64,000 nt of DNA, taken from assembly GCF_900128965.1 (NCBI RefSeq), contig NZ_FQUL01000002.1, positions 62,001 to 126,000 on the forward strand, given 5' to 3'. A program made the position numbers and the translations under genes. Of the stretch, positions 36,108 to 45,419 are shown piece after piece (position 1 is the first letter of the stretch; every line of letters starts with the position of its first letter). The notes beneath the pieces were generated by a model. That model had not been told where the DNA came from and did not search any database. It saw only the letters and a program-made list of their open reading frames with translations. Source of the DNA: Ferrithrix thermotolerans DSM 19514 (lineage in GTDB: Bacteria > Actinomycetota > Acidimicrobiia > Acidimicrobiales > Acidimicrobiaceae).

Positions 36108-36896
36108 TTGTTAAAGCTAGATCTAAGTGGGAAAGTGGCTGTGGTCACCGGTGGTAACTCTGGACTGGGGGCTGCCTCCACCAAGGCTTTGTCCCAGTGC
36201 GGTGCTAGAGTTGCAATCTGCCACCACCCATCAAAGAAAGTCGAAGCTTTAAAGTTCATAGAGACTCTCGGAGGACCAGATAGCGAAATAATCGCGGTCT
36301 CTACAGACGTCTCAGACTACAGCTCTGTAACAAACGCCTTCTCTGAAATCAGGTCAGCCTTTGGTGATATCGACATTTTGATCAACAACGCCGGTGTCGA
36401 CGGCAGTCGCGAGACCCTTGCATCCTGTGACATATCGAGGTGGGAGAGTGTGATCAAGGTTAATCTCTTTGGGTCAGTTTACTGTGCAAAAGAGGCGCTC
36501 AAAGATATGACCAAAAATCAGCGGGGGACTATCGTGAATATGACATCTGTCCATGAGTTCATACCCTGGAGTGGATATAGCGCTTACACAGCCTCAAAGG
36601 CAGCTCTCTCTATGCTCACCAAGACTCTTGCACAAGAGGTTGGAGACCTCAACATAAGAGTCGTTGCTGTTGCGCCAGGAGCCATTAAGACCGAGATCAA
36701 TAAGGATGCATGGTCTTCACCTGCGTCCCTCAAGGATCTCGATAGCAAGATACTTCTTGGTCGTCCCGGTGAACCGCACGAGATCGGCGAAGTAGTCGCC
36801 TTTTTATGTTCACCATTAGCTAGTTACATAACAGGAACGACCATCGTTGTCGATGGTGGAATGTTAGACTACCCTGAGTTCCGGCATGGGGGATAA
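36108..36896 (+). CDS. Short-chain dehydrogenase/reductase (glucose 1-dehydrogenase-like)
   Basis: 262 residues of classical SDR: cofactor motif 'TGGNSGLG' near 15-22, 'NNAG' near 92, catalytic Ser in 'NMTSVHEF' and 'YTASKAAL' (Y-x3-K). The C-terminal '[12 protein letters not shown]' is intact. The overall pattern is closest to glucose/polyol dehydrogenase-type SDRs, but the substrate cannot be read from sequence. The TTG start has GGGAG five bases upstream. It is convergent with putA. Confidence 0.85.
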   Translation: MLKLDLSGKVAVVTGGNSGLGAASTKALSQCGARVAICHHPSKKVEALKFIETLGGPDSEIIAVSTDVSDYSSVTNAFSEIRSAFGDIDILINNAGVDGSRETLASCDISRWESVIKVNLFGSVYCAKEALKDMTKNQRGTIVNMTSVHEFIPWSGYSAYTASKAALSMLTKTLAQEVGDLNIRVVAVAPGAIKTEINKDAWSSPASLKDLDSKILLGRPGEPHEIGEVVAFLCSPLASYITGTTIVVDGGMLDYPEFRHGG

Positions 36897-36913
36897 CCAA
36901 CTGGCGGTAACTT

Positions 36914-36951
36914 GTGAACAATAAGACTCATTCAGCGTCTAATTAGTTCAC
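36914..36951. terminator. Two-stage hairpin between SDR and putA
   Basis: GTGAAC (36914-36919) pairs with GTTCAC (36946-36951). Inside, AGAC (36924-36927) pairs with GTCT (36937-36940). The stem sits between convergent genes and overlaps the last putA codons. A bidirectional terminator is inferred. Confidence 0.4.
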
Positions 36952-39900
36952 GATATCGGGCGTAAATCCCTGTCTAACTGTGTTCTCAGAGATCACATAG
37001 GGATCCAGGAACTGAAACAGGTAGTCCGGACCCCCCGACTTCGAACCGATCCCCGACATCTTAAAGCCTCCAAATGGGTGTCGACCCGGCACAGCTCCCG
37101 TTATATGTCGATTGATATAGATGTTTCCGGCTAGGAGTTCGTTCTTGATAAACTCAATGTTCTGCGGCGATCTAGAAAACAGTCCAGCCGTCAACGCGTA
37201 GTCTGTACTGTTAGCCAGCCATACAGCCTCTTCAAGGTCCTCAGCTATCTCCACGGCAAGAAGTGGACCGAAGATCTCCTCGGTCAGTACCGGCGACTCC
37301 TTTGGAAGCTCAAGAGCGACAGAAGGTAAAACGTAGTATCCCTCATCGGGAATAGCAAGCTTAGCAGTTGCCACTTCACCTTGACTTTGGGCCATGTCGC
37401 TGTAGTACTTTAGGCGCTGTTGGCTCGCATAGTCGATAAGCGGGCCCATATCGGTCTCAGGTCTTTGAGGATCCCCAACCAACAGTGTGTCCATCGCCCC
37501 GATAACACGGGATATAACCTGTTCTGCACTGCTTCTTAGCACAATCAACCTCGAACAAGCAGAGCACTTTTGACCCGAAAATCCAAACGCTGAGTAGATC
37601 ACACCGGGCACAACCTGATCTAAATCTGCGTCACTATCGACGATTATTGCATCTTTGCCACCTAGCTCTGCGATCACCTTCTTGATATGGACCTGACCTT
37701 TTTGCCATTTAGAGGCAGTCTCAATTATCTCAAGCCCGACCGACCTGGACCCTGTAAAGGCCACGACAGCAACGTCTTTATGTCTGACCAGATGGGCACC
37801 AACCTCCTCACCAGGTCCTGGAAGGAAGTTGAGGACCCCATCGGGTAGTCCTACAGCTCTAAAAGCATCCACCAGCACCTTAGCTGTTGCTGGCGTCTGC
37901 TCAGCGGGCTTTAGTACCACAGTGTTACCTGCCACTAAGGCTGCTACGGTCATACCGGTAGGGATCGCAAGGGGGAAGTTCCAAGGGCCAATAACTGCCG
38001 CCACTCCTTTAGGTCGATAAAACATATCATTATGCTCACCTTTGGGGGACAAAAGCCCAACTCCCTTACCCAGCCTCACCATCTCATGGGCGTAGTAGTT
38101 GCAGAAATCTATAGCCTCTACAACGTCTGCGTCCGCTTCCTTCCAGGGTTTTCCTGCCTCGAGCACTTCGAGTGCGGCTATCTCCTTGCGACGATCATGC
38201 ATCCACCTCGCCGCCTCCATTAGGTAGCCGGCTCGCCGCTCAATCGGCGTTCGGGACCAATCCGAAAGTGCTGCCATCGCTGCTGACACCGCCTCATCGA
38301 CTAACTCGGAGGTGGCGTTGATGACCTCAGAGACTACATCACCTGGATGCGCAGGATTTATTGAGACCTCCTTGGCACCTCGATCGATTTCTCTTCCTCC
38401 AACATAAGGAACGGTAAGCGGAAAATAGGGCTTGGAACGACTCGATATAGCCTGCAGTGCACGTCCAAACTCTGCACTTACATGTGGTCTGTGAAACTCA
38501 AGTGTGCCTAAGTGTTGATAGGGTTGATCGAGGGCGAGCTGGTGCTCGGAAGATGACGGTCGATAGTAGTCGCTGGTTGGCTTCGGTGCCTTTAACAAAG
38601 CTTTGTAACTACCTCTCGAAGCAAAACCCTGCCTTAAAAACCCTTCATTAGCAGTGTTTTCTAAAAGACGCCTAACCAAGTAGCTCATTCCGGGAATTAA
38701 CTCTCCCATCGGAATATACATTCTGACTCTCTTGCCAAGCCCGGCAACGGCCTTTGCGAGATCATCCGCCATACCGTAGAGCATCTGCACCTCATAGTCA
38801 CTTGAGGGAACATTCAGCTCTGATGCTTTGGCGTGTAGATAGGAGATAGACCGTACGTTATGAGAGCCAAACGTCGGTCTGATATATTCAATAGACCCAA
38901 GAAGCAGATCTACGGCTCTTTCAAAGTTGTAGTCACTGTCTACCTTATGAACAAATGTCGGCGTCTGGTACCCCTCAGCCTCCGCCTTGACGAGCTCGCT
39001 GTCGAAGTAGGCCCCTTTTACCACACGCACCCAAAGAGGCGTGCCCCCCATCTTTACACGCTCTTGCGATAATGAGACAAACCTATTCAAATCGATAAGT
39101 GACTCCCTAAGATAGACCTGCACGACCAAACCTAGGTGATAGTCCATGAAACGTGGGTCTCTCACCAAAGTGGAAAACACCTCCCACGTAAGCGGCTTTG
39201 TTTCGTAGTCCTCCATATCCAAAAACACAATAAGTGAGTCGCCACCAAAGCTTTTCAAAACCGTCTCGAACCTATTTACAACCTCCCTTATACCTACCGA
39301 GGCGCTGAGGGGATGGTAGTGCGCCGACAACGCAGATGACTTAACAGAGATTGAACTCTTTGGGAACTCCCCTTTCGTGTCAAAGTCAAGCTTGGTAGAC
39401 TCCCACCCCGATGCCGCTTTTTCCAACTCCGCCGCAAGCTCTTCGACCCTAGTTGCATAAGCAGCGGCCTCCGGTTCGGTCAAAGTTTTCTCACCAAGGA
39501 CATCAACCGTCCCCAAAATACCCTCAACTCGATATCGAGTAAGTACCTTAGATATCTCCTTTGGAGAGGTCCCAGCGATAAAGTGTTGCGCAACACCTTC
39601 AAGGTTTTTACGCGTCAAAGACAGTGTTATTCCTCTGGAGAGTTTGGACGAGGTAGCGTATCTCGTTCCGACAGCGGCGATCTTAGCAAAGCGACCCCCA
39701 TCTTGGGCGCCTTCAAAGTACTCCTTCATATGAGAGAGGATCTCCTCGTCGGTTCTGAGCGTCGGAAAAACATCCACAAGGCGAAATAACTGGGATCTAA
39801 AGACAGGATCCTCCATAGCAAAGCTCATCATCTGCCTGGCTAAAAGTGGTAGCTCTTTGATCCCCGTCTTGGATCCCGCAGCCTTAAAAACCTGCGCACC

Positions 39901-39957
39901 GAAGCGCTCGATCTCTCGTTGAAGCGGTGCATCAGCACCTTTTGTAACTGAACTCAC
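36943..39957 (-). CDS. putA: Bifunctional proline dehydrogenase / P5C dehydrogenase
   Basis: 1004 residues converting proline to glutamate in two steps. Residues about 1-450 are the FAD-dependent proline dehydrogenase barrel ('SVKSSALSAHYHPLS', 'RVVKGAYFDSE', 'EVQMLYGMADDL'). Residues about 500-1004 are the aldehyde dehydrogenase: 'GPWNFPLAIPTGMTVAALVAGNTVVLKPAEQ', the Glu in 'AELGGKDA', catalytic C798 in 'SGQKCSAC', and 'EIFGPLLAVE'. The ribbon-helix-helix repressor domain of enteric PutA is absent, so it is not self-regulating. Many Actinobacteria keep these two enzymes separate. The start codon lies near 39957. Confidence 0.95.
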   Translation of the reverse strand: MSSVTKGADAPLQREIERFGAQVFKAAGSKTGIKELPLLARQMMSFAMEDPVFRSQLFRLVDVFPTLRTDEEILSHMKEYFEGAQDGGRFAKIAAVGTRYATSSKLSRGITLSLTRKNLEGVAQHFIAGTSPKEISKVLTRYRVEGILGTVDVLGEKTLTEPEAAAYATRVEELAAELEKAASGWESTKLDFDTKGEFPKSSISVKSSALSAHYHPLSASVGIREVVNRFETVLKSFGGDSLIVFLDMEDYETKPLTWEVFSTLVRDPRFMDYHLGLVVQVYLRESLIDLNRFVSLSQERVKMGGTPLWVRVVKGAYFDSELVKAEAEGYQTPTFVHKVDSDYNFERAVDLLLGSIEYIRPTFGSHNVRSISYLHAKASELNVPSSDYEVQMLYGMADDLAKAVAGLGKRVRMYIPMGELIPGMSYLVRRLLENTANEGFLRQGFASRGSYKALLKAPKPTSDYYRPSSSEHQLALDQPYQHLGTLEFHRPHVSAEFGRALQAISSRSKPYFPLTVPYVGGREIDRGAKEVSINPAHPGDVVSEVINATSELVDEAVSAAMAALSDWSRTPIERRAGYLMEAARWMHDRRKEIAALEVLEAGKPWKEADADVVEAIDFCNYYAHEMVRLGKGVGLLSPKGEHNDMFYRPKGVAAVIGPWNFPLAIPTGMTVAALVAGNTVVLKPAEQTPATAKVLVDAFRAVGLPDGVLNFLPGPGEEVGAHLVRHKDVAVVAFTGSRSVGLEIIETASKWQKGQVHIKKVIAELGGKDAIIVDSDADLDQVVPGVIYSAFGFSGQKCSACSRLIVLRSSAEQVISRVIGAMDTLLVGDPQRPETDMGPLIDYASQQRLKYYSDMAQSQGEVATAKLAIPDEGYYVLPSVALELPKESPVLTEEIFGPLLAVEIAEDLEEAVWLANSTDYALTAGLFSRSPQNIEFIKNELLAGNIYINRHITGAVPGRHPFGGFKMSGIGSKSGGPDYLFQFLDPYVISENTVRQGFTPDIVN

Positions 39958-40011
39958 ACCAATAAATGTAACCGAAATCGAGTATTTCTCAAACTCAGCG
40001 CCTTACAGTAG

Positions 40012-40584
40012 CTAAGCTCCACGCACTCCAGGAGATATACTCAAAAAGCTGGATCGTCTCATCAGATAAGATACGCCTGCCCCTAGTAGAGTCACCCAAG
40101 TCTTTCCCAACACCTGGCCCAAGAAGGCTATCTGTAAAGGTATGTGAGCAAGCGTCAAAAAAAGATACGAATCGACAACGTCAGATACCACTCCAGCTAA
40201 CAGTACAGCGCCAGGGAAGCTCTTTTTCTGTAAGGGAGTAAAGATGAGGAAATCAGTACTTTCTGAGACCAAGAAGGTCAGCCCTGAGGCCAGCGCCAAC
40301 GTCGGAGACGAGACAAGCACCGAAATTAGTGCTCCTACAACGATTGCTGCAAAGCCGTACTTTGGACCTAGGGCACGCTGAACAAAGTCCCTCGCTATAA
40401 AGGCTGCACCGGCGAGATATACACCAGATGGCGCCTTGAGGCCGAACCCCACAGGTAAGAGATGGCCACCGGGAACGGGCTGGCCGACGTGTGCAATCAT
40501 CCAGTTGGCACCTACGATAGTGCCACAGAATAATAAAAACGCTAGAGCGCCTAAAACAGTTACTTTCCTAGAGTCACGAACCAC
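40012..40584 (-). CDS. VUT/YhhQ-family queuosine precursor transporter
   Basis: 190 residues with about six hydrophobic helices and the family-like segments 'SGVYLAGAAFIARDFVQRALG' and 'FLVSESTDFLIFTPLQKK'. YhhQ/VUT proteins import 7-deazaguanine precursors (preQ0/preQ1). The gene begins 13 bases after queF on the same strand, and that pairing strongly supports the role. The GTG start has GGGAG nine bases upstream. None of the other preQ0 pathway genes (queC, queD, queE) are in this window. Confidence 0.78.
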   Translation of the reverse strand: MVRDSRKVTVLGALAFLLFCGTIVGANWMIAHVGQPVPGGHLLPVGFGLKAPSGVYLAGAAFIARDFVQRALGPKYGFAAIVVGALISVLVSSPTLALASGLTFLVSESTDFLIFTPLQKKSFPGAVLLAGVVSDVVDSYLFLTLAHIPLQIAFLGQVLGKTWVTLLGAGVSYLMRRSSFLSISPGVRGA

Positions 40585-40597
40585 GTTTTATCGCTCC

Positions 40598-41080
40598 CTA
40601 CCTTTTACTTCTGCTAAAACGATCATAGGACCGTACTATCTCCATCACATCCCCTCGCCTATTCTCATCTATGTCCTCTCCCCAGTTGACCGCGACCGGC
40701 TTAATCGCGATACCGCCCCGTGCGTTGAAGTCGCCGATAACGCGAATAAAAACCGGGGCACAGACGGCTACGATATCGTCCAAAATAGAGTTCACGCAGT
40801 CCTCATGGAAGGCGCCATGATTACGGTAAGCGCCTAGATACAACTTGAGCGACTTACTCTCTATGCAGAGCTGATCAGGCACATAAACTACGTCTATCTC
40901 GCCGTAGTCTGGCTGGCCCGTAATCGGACAAAGACTTGTGAACTCCATGCACTCAAGTGCTATCACAAAGTCACGCCCCGGTCTTGGAGATGAAAATACA
41001 TCCATGATGTCTCTCGATGGAGAGTCATACCTATAAGAACTTTCACCACTTCCCAAGTGGGTAAGACTGTCTCTAACCAC
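40598..41080 (-). CDS. queF: NADPH-dependent 7-cyano-7-deazaguanine (preQ0) reductase
   Basis: Reduces preQ0 to preQ1 for queuosine in tRNA. 160 residues from the GTG at 41080, which has AAGGAG five bases upstream; a TTG five codons earlier would overlap that SD. It carries the QueF signature 'EFTSLCPITGQPDYGEI' with catalytic C51 and D58. It also has 'ESKSLKLYLGAYRNHGAFHED', the substrate/NADPH site. The size fits the short (unimodular, YkvM-type) class. It is co-directional with the transporter gene. Confidence 0.94.
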   Translation of the reverse strand: MVRDSLTHLGSGESSYRYDSPSRDIMDVFSSPRPGRDFVIALECMEFTSLCPITGQPDYGEIDVVYVPDQLCIESKSLKLYLGAYRNHGAFHEDCVNSILDDIVAVCAPVFIRVIGDFNARGGIAIKPVAVNWGEDIDENRRGDVMEIVRSYDRFSRSKR

Positions 41081-41226
41081 ACGTTCTCCTTGCAAACACT
41101 ATGTCGCTCAATCAACCTAGCGGGGGAGCCACGAAGCGAACCCACCTATAAGAAGGTCCTGAGTCCAATAAAGGCAAATAAAGAGGCCACAGTCTTCGGA
41201 AGGTTGGACGACGGTAGTATCTTTGT

Positions 41227-42000
41227 GTGCAGATCTGGCCAAACACCGTATCTTCATCACCTACTTGGACCGTCAAACACAAAGGAAGTCGCTACCGTAT
41301 CTTGTCACTAATTACAGTTGCGACCTTAGCGTCTGGGTGCGGCCTTACTGCTCCACCTTCTTTCCCTACGACCACCCAGCATAAGTCGGTTTCGACCGCT
41401 TCAACCATACATGTGGTCCCCTCAACGACATCGACTACATCTGCGCCCACAACAACAACGACCATTGATCCAGGAACCCTGCCACAGACAACCCAAGAAC
41501 CCTCCACCAACACAATACAGTTTCAGCAGATGATGCAAACCCTCTGGCTAGGTATAGTCAACGACGATATGGCGTATGCTACTCAAGCGTTTTTTCCCTT
41601 GGCAGCTTACCTTCAAATAAAGGCCATCTCGGATCCCGGGCCAGACTATGCCTATCGCCTCATGGAGCACTTCACTATGGATATTGAAGCAGCACACAAC
41701 CTGATCATGTCCCAAGGAAGCGATCCTAAGTTTCTCTACGTCGCAACTCCAACTGCCAATGCCGCTTGGATCGTTCCTGGGTACTGTTACAACAAGGAAG
41801 GCTACTGGCACCTACCTGGTTCAAGACTGGTTTACTCGGTAAATGGTGTGGAACACTCGATCGGTATCGAGTCCCTCATATCCTGGCGGGGTGTCTACTA
41901 CGTTGTGCACCTTGGAGCCATTTCCAGAAGTGCAAACATAGGTTATGTCGACAATCCAGCTTTAGGGCAAGGTTCTTTTGGACCGCCAGGCGGCTGTTGA
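41227..42000 (+). CDS. Lipoprotein with Thr/Ser-rich linker
   Basis: About 257 residues. A basic N-terminus and hydrophobic stretch end in a lipobox 'ASGC' (C38). A linker rich in Thr, Ser and Pro (about 45-95) follows, then a folded domain of about 160 residues without a recognised family ('YAYRLMEHFTMDIEAAHNLI', 'GVEHSIGIESLISWRGVYYVVHLG'). The linker suits spanning the cell wall. The true start is unclear: GTG 41227 has no SD. It is divergent from queF. The function is unknown. Confidence 0.6.
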   Translation: MQIWPNTVSSSPTWTVKHKGSRYRILSLITVATLASGCGLTAPPSFPTTTQHKSVSTASTIHVVPSTTSTTSAPTTTTTIDPGTLPQTTQEPSTNTIQFQQMMQTLWLGIVNDDMAYATQAFFPLAAYLQIKAISDPGPDYAYRLMEHFTMDIEAAHNLIMSQGSDPKFLYVATPTANAAWIVPGYCYNKEGYWHLPGSRLVYSVNGVEHSIGIESLISWRGVYYVVHLGAISRSANIGYVDNPALGQGSFGPPGGC

Positions 42001-42122
42001 ACTACACCTACCGATCGCTGCGTACCTCAAAGCCCTACTCTCGGATGAGCCACTTCGAAGAGATGCAAAACCCACCCAACAAGAAGAGTGCCAAATCGAT
42101 ACTGTGGATGTGACTACCCAAT

Positions 42123-42134
42123 AAGTTGCAACTT
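42123..42134. repeat. 12-base palindrome downstream of the lipoprotein gene
   Basis: AAGTTGCAACTT is a perfect palindrome in the roughly 195-base region between the convergent lipoprotein and ABC permease genes. It could be a protein site or part of a 3' end; nothing else is visible in that region. Confidence 0.3.
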
Positions 42135-42195
42135 TATTCCTCGAAACGCACCTTTTGATAGTGTTAACTCACTTGCAACGTGACTTTAGCTGTGG

Positions 42196-42951
42196 TTACT
42201 TGACGAGAACAGCCTGATCAGATCGATAACGGCGCAACAGAAGCACACAAAAGACCAAGGTGTAAGCCAAAAGTATCAGAAAGGAGTGCAAGGTGGAAAC
42301 GCTCACACCCAGCCTGCTCCAACCTAGCGTCGCCATGTTGTAAGTAGGAAGCCACTTTGCGACCGCTTGAAGTCCTTTCGGGAAGAACTTAATAGGAGTA
42401 AATAGTCCTCCAACAAAGGTAAGTCCAAAAAGTAGTACGTTGGAGATACCTTGAGTAGAGTTTGAGGTAGTTAGAAATCCCATAAGGACTCCCAGCGAAG
42501 AAAAGACCAAAGACGCCGCCCAACTGAGAAACGTGATGGACACCCATGTCCCCACCCCCAGAGAAACTTTCCCAACGACCGAAGCCACAACCTCGACTAA
42601 CAAAATCGTTGGCAAGGTAACCACCATCGATGATATGAGTTTGGACAGGACATATCTAGGCCCGGAAAGGGGTGTAAGTCTAAGTCTACGTACCCATCCC
42701 GCAGCTCGCTCAGAAGCCATTCTCGCACCCCCAGCGTTAAAGGATGCCACTATGGTACCGTAAGTAACCATCGAGACCATGTAGTACTTACTCCAGATCG
42801 TATTGTCGATGGGGGTCGAACCGCCATGGGGAGCGTTCTTCAGGAAAAATGAGTAGAAAAGTGCTGGGAAACCGATCGTCGTAATCAGGAAAGGCTTGCT
42901 CCTGAGCACCCTCTTCACCTCAAATATCGAGATCGCCACAAATCCTTTCAC
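42196..42951 (-). CDS. ABC-2 type transporter permease
   Basis: 251 residues with about six helices in the ABC-2 layout. A cytoplasmic N-terminal segment 'FEVKRVLRSKPFLITTIGFPALFY' is followed by 'GGARMASERAAGWVRRLRLTPLSGPRYVLSKL', the coupling region typical of DrrB/NodJ-like permeases. The gene overlaps the ATPase reading frame by four bases (ATGA), so it was built as a coupled operon. Such pairs export drugs, lipids or polysaccharide, or act in immunity. Function may now be impaired because the ATPase gene is interrupted. Confidence 0.82.
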   Translation of the reverse strand: MKGFVAISIFEVKRVLRSKPFLITTIGFPALFYSFFLKNAPHGGSTPIDNTIWSKYYMVSMVTYGTIVASFNAGGARMASERAAGWVRRLRLTPLSGPRYVLSKLISSMVVTLPTILLVEVVASVVGKVSLGVGTWVSITFLSWAASLVFSSLGVLMGFLTTSNSTQGISNVLLFGLTFVGGLFTPIKFFPKGLQAVAKWLPTYNMATLGWSRLGVSVSTLHSFLILLAYTLVFCVLLLRRYRSDQAVLVK

Positions 42952-43870
42952 GCTACTTCCACCCCCATGTGTCCCTCTGTCAACGTGAAAAATGCCTCTT
43001 CTAGATCAACCCCCTTGACTTCTAGTCCGACAAAATTCACAGATCGAAGGAAAAGCTGTCGAACAACTAGATCAGAGTCGGTTGCAACCACCGTCAATTC
43101 TTTGTCTCTAGTCGTTACCTCTAGAACTGATGGCCATGTAGAGATCTCCGCAACCAGATCATCGACCACGTCGTCTTCGTCAAGCTTGAATCTGACAAAG
43201 CGCCTGTGTACCAGGGACTTTATATCTTGGGGAGATCCCGACGCAACCTTCTTGCCCTGCGCGAGCACGACTATCTCGTCAGCCATCTCATCCGCCTCGT
43301 TCAGGTAATGGGTAGCAAAGACAATCGTCTTAGACCTCTCCCGAAGCCGACTCACCACATCCCAAAAACCTCGTCGAGCCTCAACGTCCATAGCAACGGT
43401 TGGCTCATCCAAGAACAGCAACTCAGGATCGCCCAAGATTGCTAGGCAAACGATAGCCTTTGAGCTTCGCCGCCCGATAACCTGTCGGTTCGTCTAGCTT
43501 CAAGGTCTTCCAAAGCACTAAGTTCTATAACTTCTTTATACGATAGTGGCCTTGGATAAAGCTTGCGCATCACAGAGATAAGTTCACCAACTCTTATCTG
43601 GGCTGGTACACCGACTCCGCTGTTTGATTGAATCATCGCACCAACACGGCCTTTGGCCATCGCCTCATGAGGCGTGGTTCCAAGCACCTCCACTTCCCCA
43701 CCATCAGATTTCAAAATGCCAAGCATGATATTTATACTCGTGGACTTACCAGCTCCGTTTGGTCCCAGGATTGCGGTACAGGAGCCCCTAGTTATGTTAA
43801 AGCTTGCACTATCTAGAGCATGAACAGACCCAAACGACTTTCTTACGTTATCGAAGGTAACCGAATACAA
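42948..43870 (-). pseudogene. ABC transporter ATPase, interrupted by a single-base frameshift
   Basis: The first part (43870-43442) encodes Walker A 'GPNGAGKST', the Q-loop region and signature 'LSGGEAQRLSFA', then hits TAG. The second part (43436-42948) resumes in another frame with Walker B 'DPELLFLDEP', 'FATHYLNEADEMAD' and a DrrA-like C-terminal domain. If one base is added in the C run just before the TAG (43444-43448), the reading becomes 'LSFALAILGDPELLFLDEP', a normal family sequence. So the gene has lost one base, or the sequence has an error there. The restored protein would be about 306 residues. The TTG start has AAGGAGG nine bases upstream. Confidence 0.85.
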
Positions 43871-44008
43871 CTACTACGTCCTCCTTGGGGTCATACGGCT
43901 TCCCGTACGACGTAACTCTACCACAGCACCCCATTCTCCTTTTTAAATTGAGAACTTTTTGATCTTTCCTGCGCCATACCTTAGGCCTTGGTGTGATAGA
44001 AAGTAGTC

Positions 44009-44467
44009 ATGACAACAACAAAGATAGAAGGTATCGAAGGTCTGCGAGAATTAGTGGGAAAACACCTTGGATACACTTCGTGGCATCGAATTACACAAGG
44101 CCAGATCGATGCATTTGCAGAAGCCACCGGCGATCATCAGTGGATCCATGTTGACGTGGAAAAGGCCAAGCAAGGCCCCTTCGGTCAAACCATCGCACAT
44201 GGGTATCTGACTCTCTCCCTACTTCCAGTGCTTTTACCAGAGTTGATCTCTGTGGCAGGAGTGAGCATGGGAGTTAACTACGGTACCAATAGGGTGCGCT
44301 TTCCTTCTCCAGTTCCCTCGGGATCAAATATCCGTCTTGGTGCGACAGTTGCTTCAGTTACAGAGATAAACGGGGGTGCGCAGGCCGCAATCGACGTAAC
44401 CGTGGAGGTCGAGGGGGCTCCTAAACCTTCTATGGTAGCTCAGGTCCTCTACAACTACTACCTATGA
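44009..44467 (+). CDS. MaoC-type (R)-enoyl-CoA hydratase
   Basis: 152 residues, single hot-dog domain. Hydratase motif 'FAEATGDHQWIHVD', with the Asp/His pair, is followed by 'IAHGYLTLSLLPVLL' and 'GVNYGTNRVRFPSPVPSG'. It adds water to trans-2-enoyl-CoA. The sequence closely follows the widespread 'nodulation protein N-like' MaoC group. It overlaps the ppk2 start by four bases. Its role is probably in fatty acid or polyhydroxyalkanoate metabolism. Confidence 0.9.
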   Translation: MTTTKIEGIEGLRELVGKHLGYTSWHRITQGQIDAFAEATGDHQWIHVDVEKAKQGPFGQTIAHGYLTLSLLPVLLPELISVAGVSMGVNYGTNRVRFPSPVPSGSNIRLGATVASVTEINGGAQAAIDVTVEVEGAPKPSMVAQVLYNYYL

Positions 44468-45315
44468 AGAAGGCATCGGTACTGGCTTTGCCGAATGTGG
44501 CCAAGTACAAGGTAAGCCCTGGTGATGTCGAGTTTGTAGAAAGCGTAGACCCCGATGAGGTTCCAGATGGTCTAGGAAAGAAGGGCGCGAAGGCTACGGC
44601 CGAAGCGATAAGACCAGAGATTGAGGGTTATCAGTCCAAACTTTGGGCCGAAGCAAAAAGTTCTCTGCTAATCGTCCTCCAAGGGCTAGATACCGCTGGC
44701 AAAGACTCGACGATCCGAAGGGTCTTTGAGGGAGTGAACCCACAAGGTGTAGAGGTACACTCCTTCAAAGTTCCAACTGAAGACGAGCTAGCACACGACT
44801 TTCTCTGGCGTATCCATAAGGTGGCGCCAAAAATGGGGCAGATAACGATCTTTAACCGCTCGTACTACGAAGACGTACTAGTGCCAAGAGCAACCTCAGC
44901 GCTAGATAAGCATACAATCGATGAACGCTTGCAAAGCATATTGAACTTCGAGACTCACCTGAGCGCCAACAACGTCCACATATTGAAGTTTTTTCTAAAA
45001 ATTAGCTTCCAAGAACAGGACAGACGCCTACTTGAGCGATTAAGCCGGCCGGAGAAAAACTGGAAGTTTTCGACCTCAGATCTTGAGACGAGGAGGAAGA
45101 GGGAGAGTTTCCAAAGGGCCTATATCGACACGGTTGCAGAGACCTCTACGAAACATGCTCCATGGTATGTGGTGCCCGCAGATCATAGGTGGCTAAGAGA
45201 CCTGATCGTCCTTGAGGTTATTCTCGAGACCATGAGAGAGATAGACCCTAAGTTCCCTAAAGCTCATCTAACGAACCTCCCAGCGGCTCGCAAGGAGATC
45301 GAAGGCCAAAGCTAA
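44464..45315 (+). CDS. ppk2: Polyphosphate kinase 2 family protein
   Basis: 283 residues. It transfers phosphate between polyphosphate and nucleotides, usually making NDP or NTP from polyP. It shows Walker A 'GLDTAGKDS' (74-81), 'FNRSYYEDVLVPR' and the lid 'RRLLERL', followed by 'YVVPADHRW' and 'ETMREIDPKFP'. These match the single-domain PPK2 class. Class I versus class III preference cannot be settled by eye. It adds to the ppk1/ppx locus at 58.6-63.5 kb. It is translationally coupled to maoC. Confidence 0.93.
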   Translation: MKKASVLALPNVAKYKVSPGDVEFVESVDPDEVPDGLGKKGAKATAEAIRPEIEGYQSKLWAEAKSSLLIVLQGLDTAGKDSTIRRVFEGVNPQGVEVHSFKVPTEDELAHDFLWRIHKVAPKMGQITIFNRSYYEDVLVPRATSALDKHTIDERLQSILNFETHLSANNVHILKFFLKISFQEQDRRLLERLSRPEKNWKFSTSDLETRRKRESFQRAYIDTVAETSTKHAPWYVVPADHRWLRDLIVLEVILETMREIDPKFPKAHLTNLPAARKEIEGQS

Positions 45316-45419
45316 GTAAGTTTTGTTACAGACGTGAACTATGTTCCCCCTTAATCCTAAAGCGACCGACTCTCACTGACCGAAGTCGATATGACGGTAC
45401 ATGAGAGAGGACCAACTGG

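Noticed and set aside
36108-36896. Second FabG
   Set aside because: It is a classical SDR but lies outside the fatty acid operon and its sequence pattern is nearer to glucose/polyol dehydrogenases.
41081-41226. preQ1 riboswitch before queF
   Set aside because: No sequence matching known preQ1 riboswitch cores could be recognised; the region is short and an SD directly precedes queF.
43440-43450. Programmed -1 frameshift in the ABC ATPase
   Set aside because: Re-reading one C restores the protein, but there is no X-XXY-YYZ slippery heptamer and no clear downstream stem, so a deletion or sequencing error is preferred.
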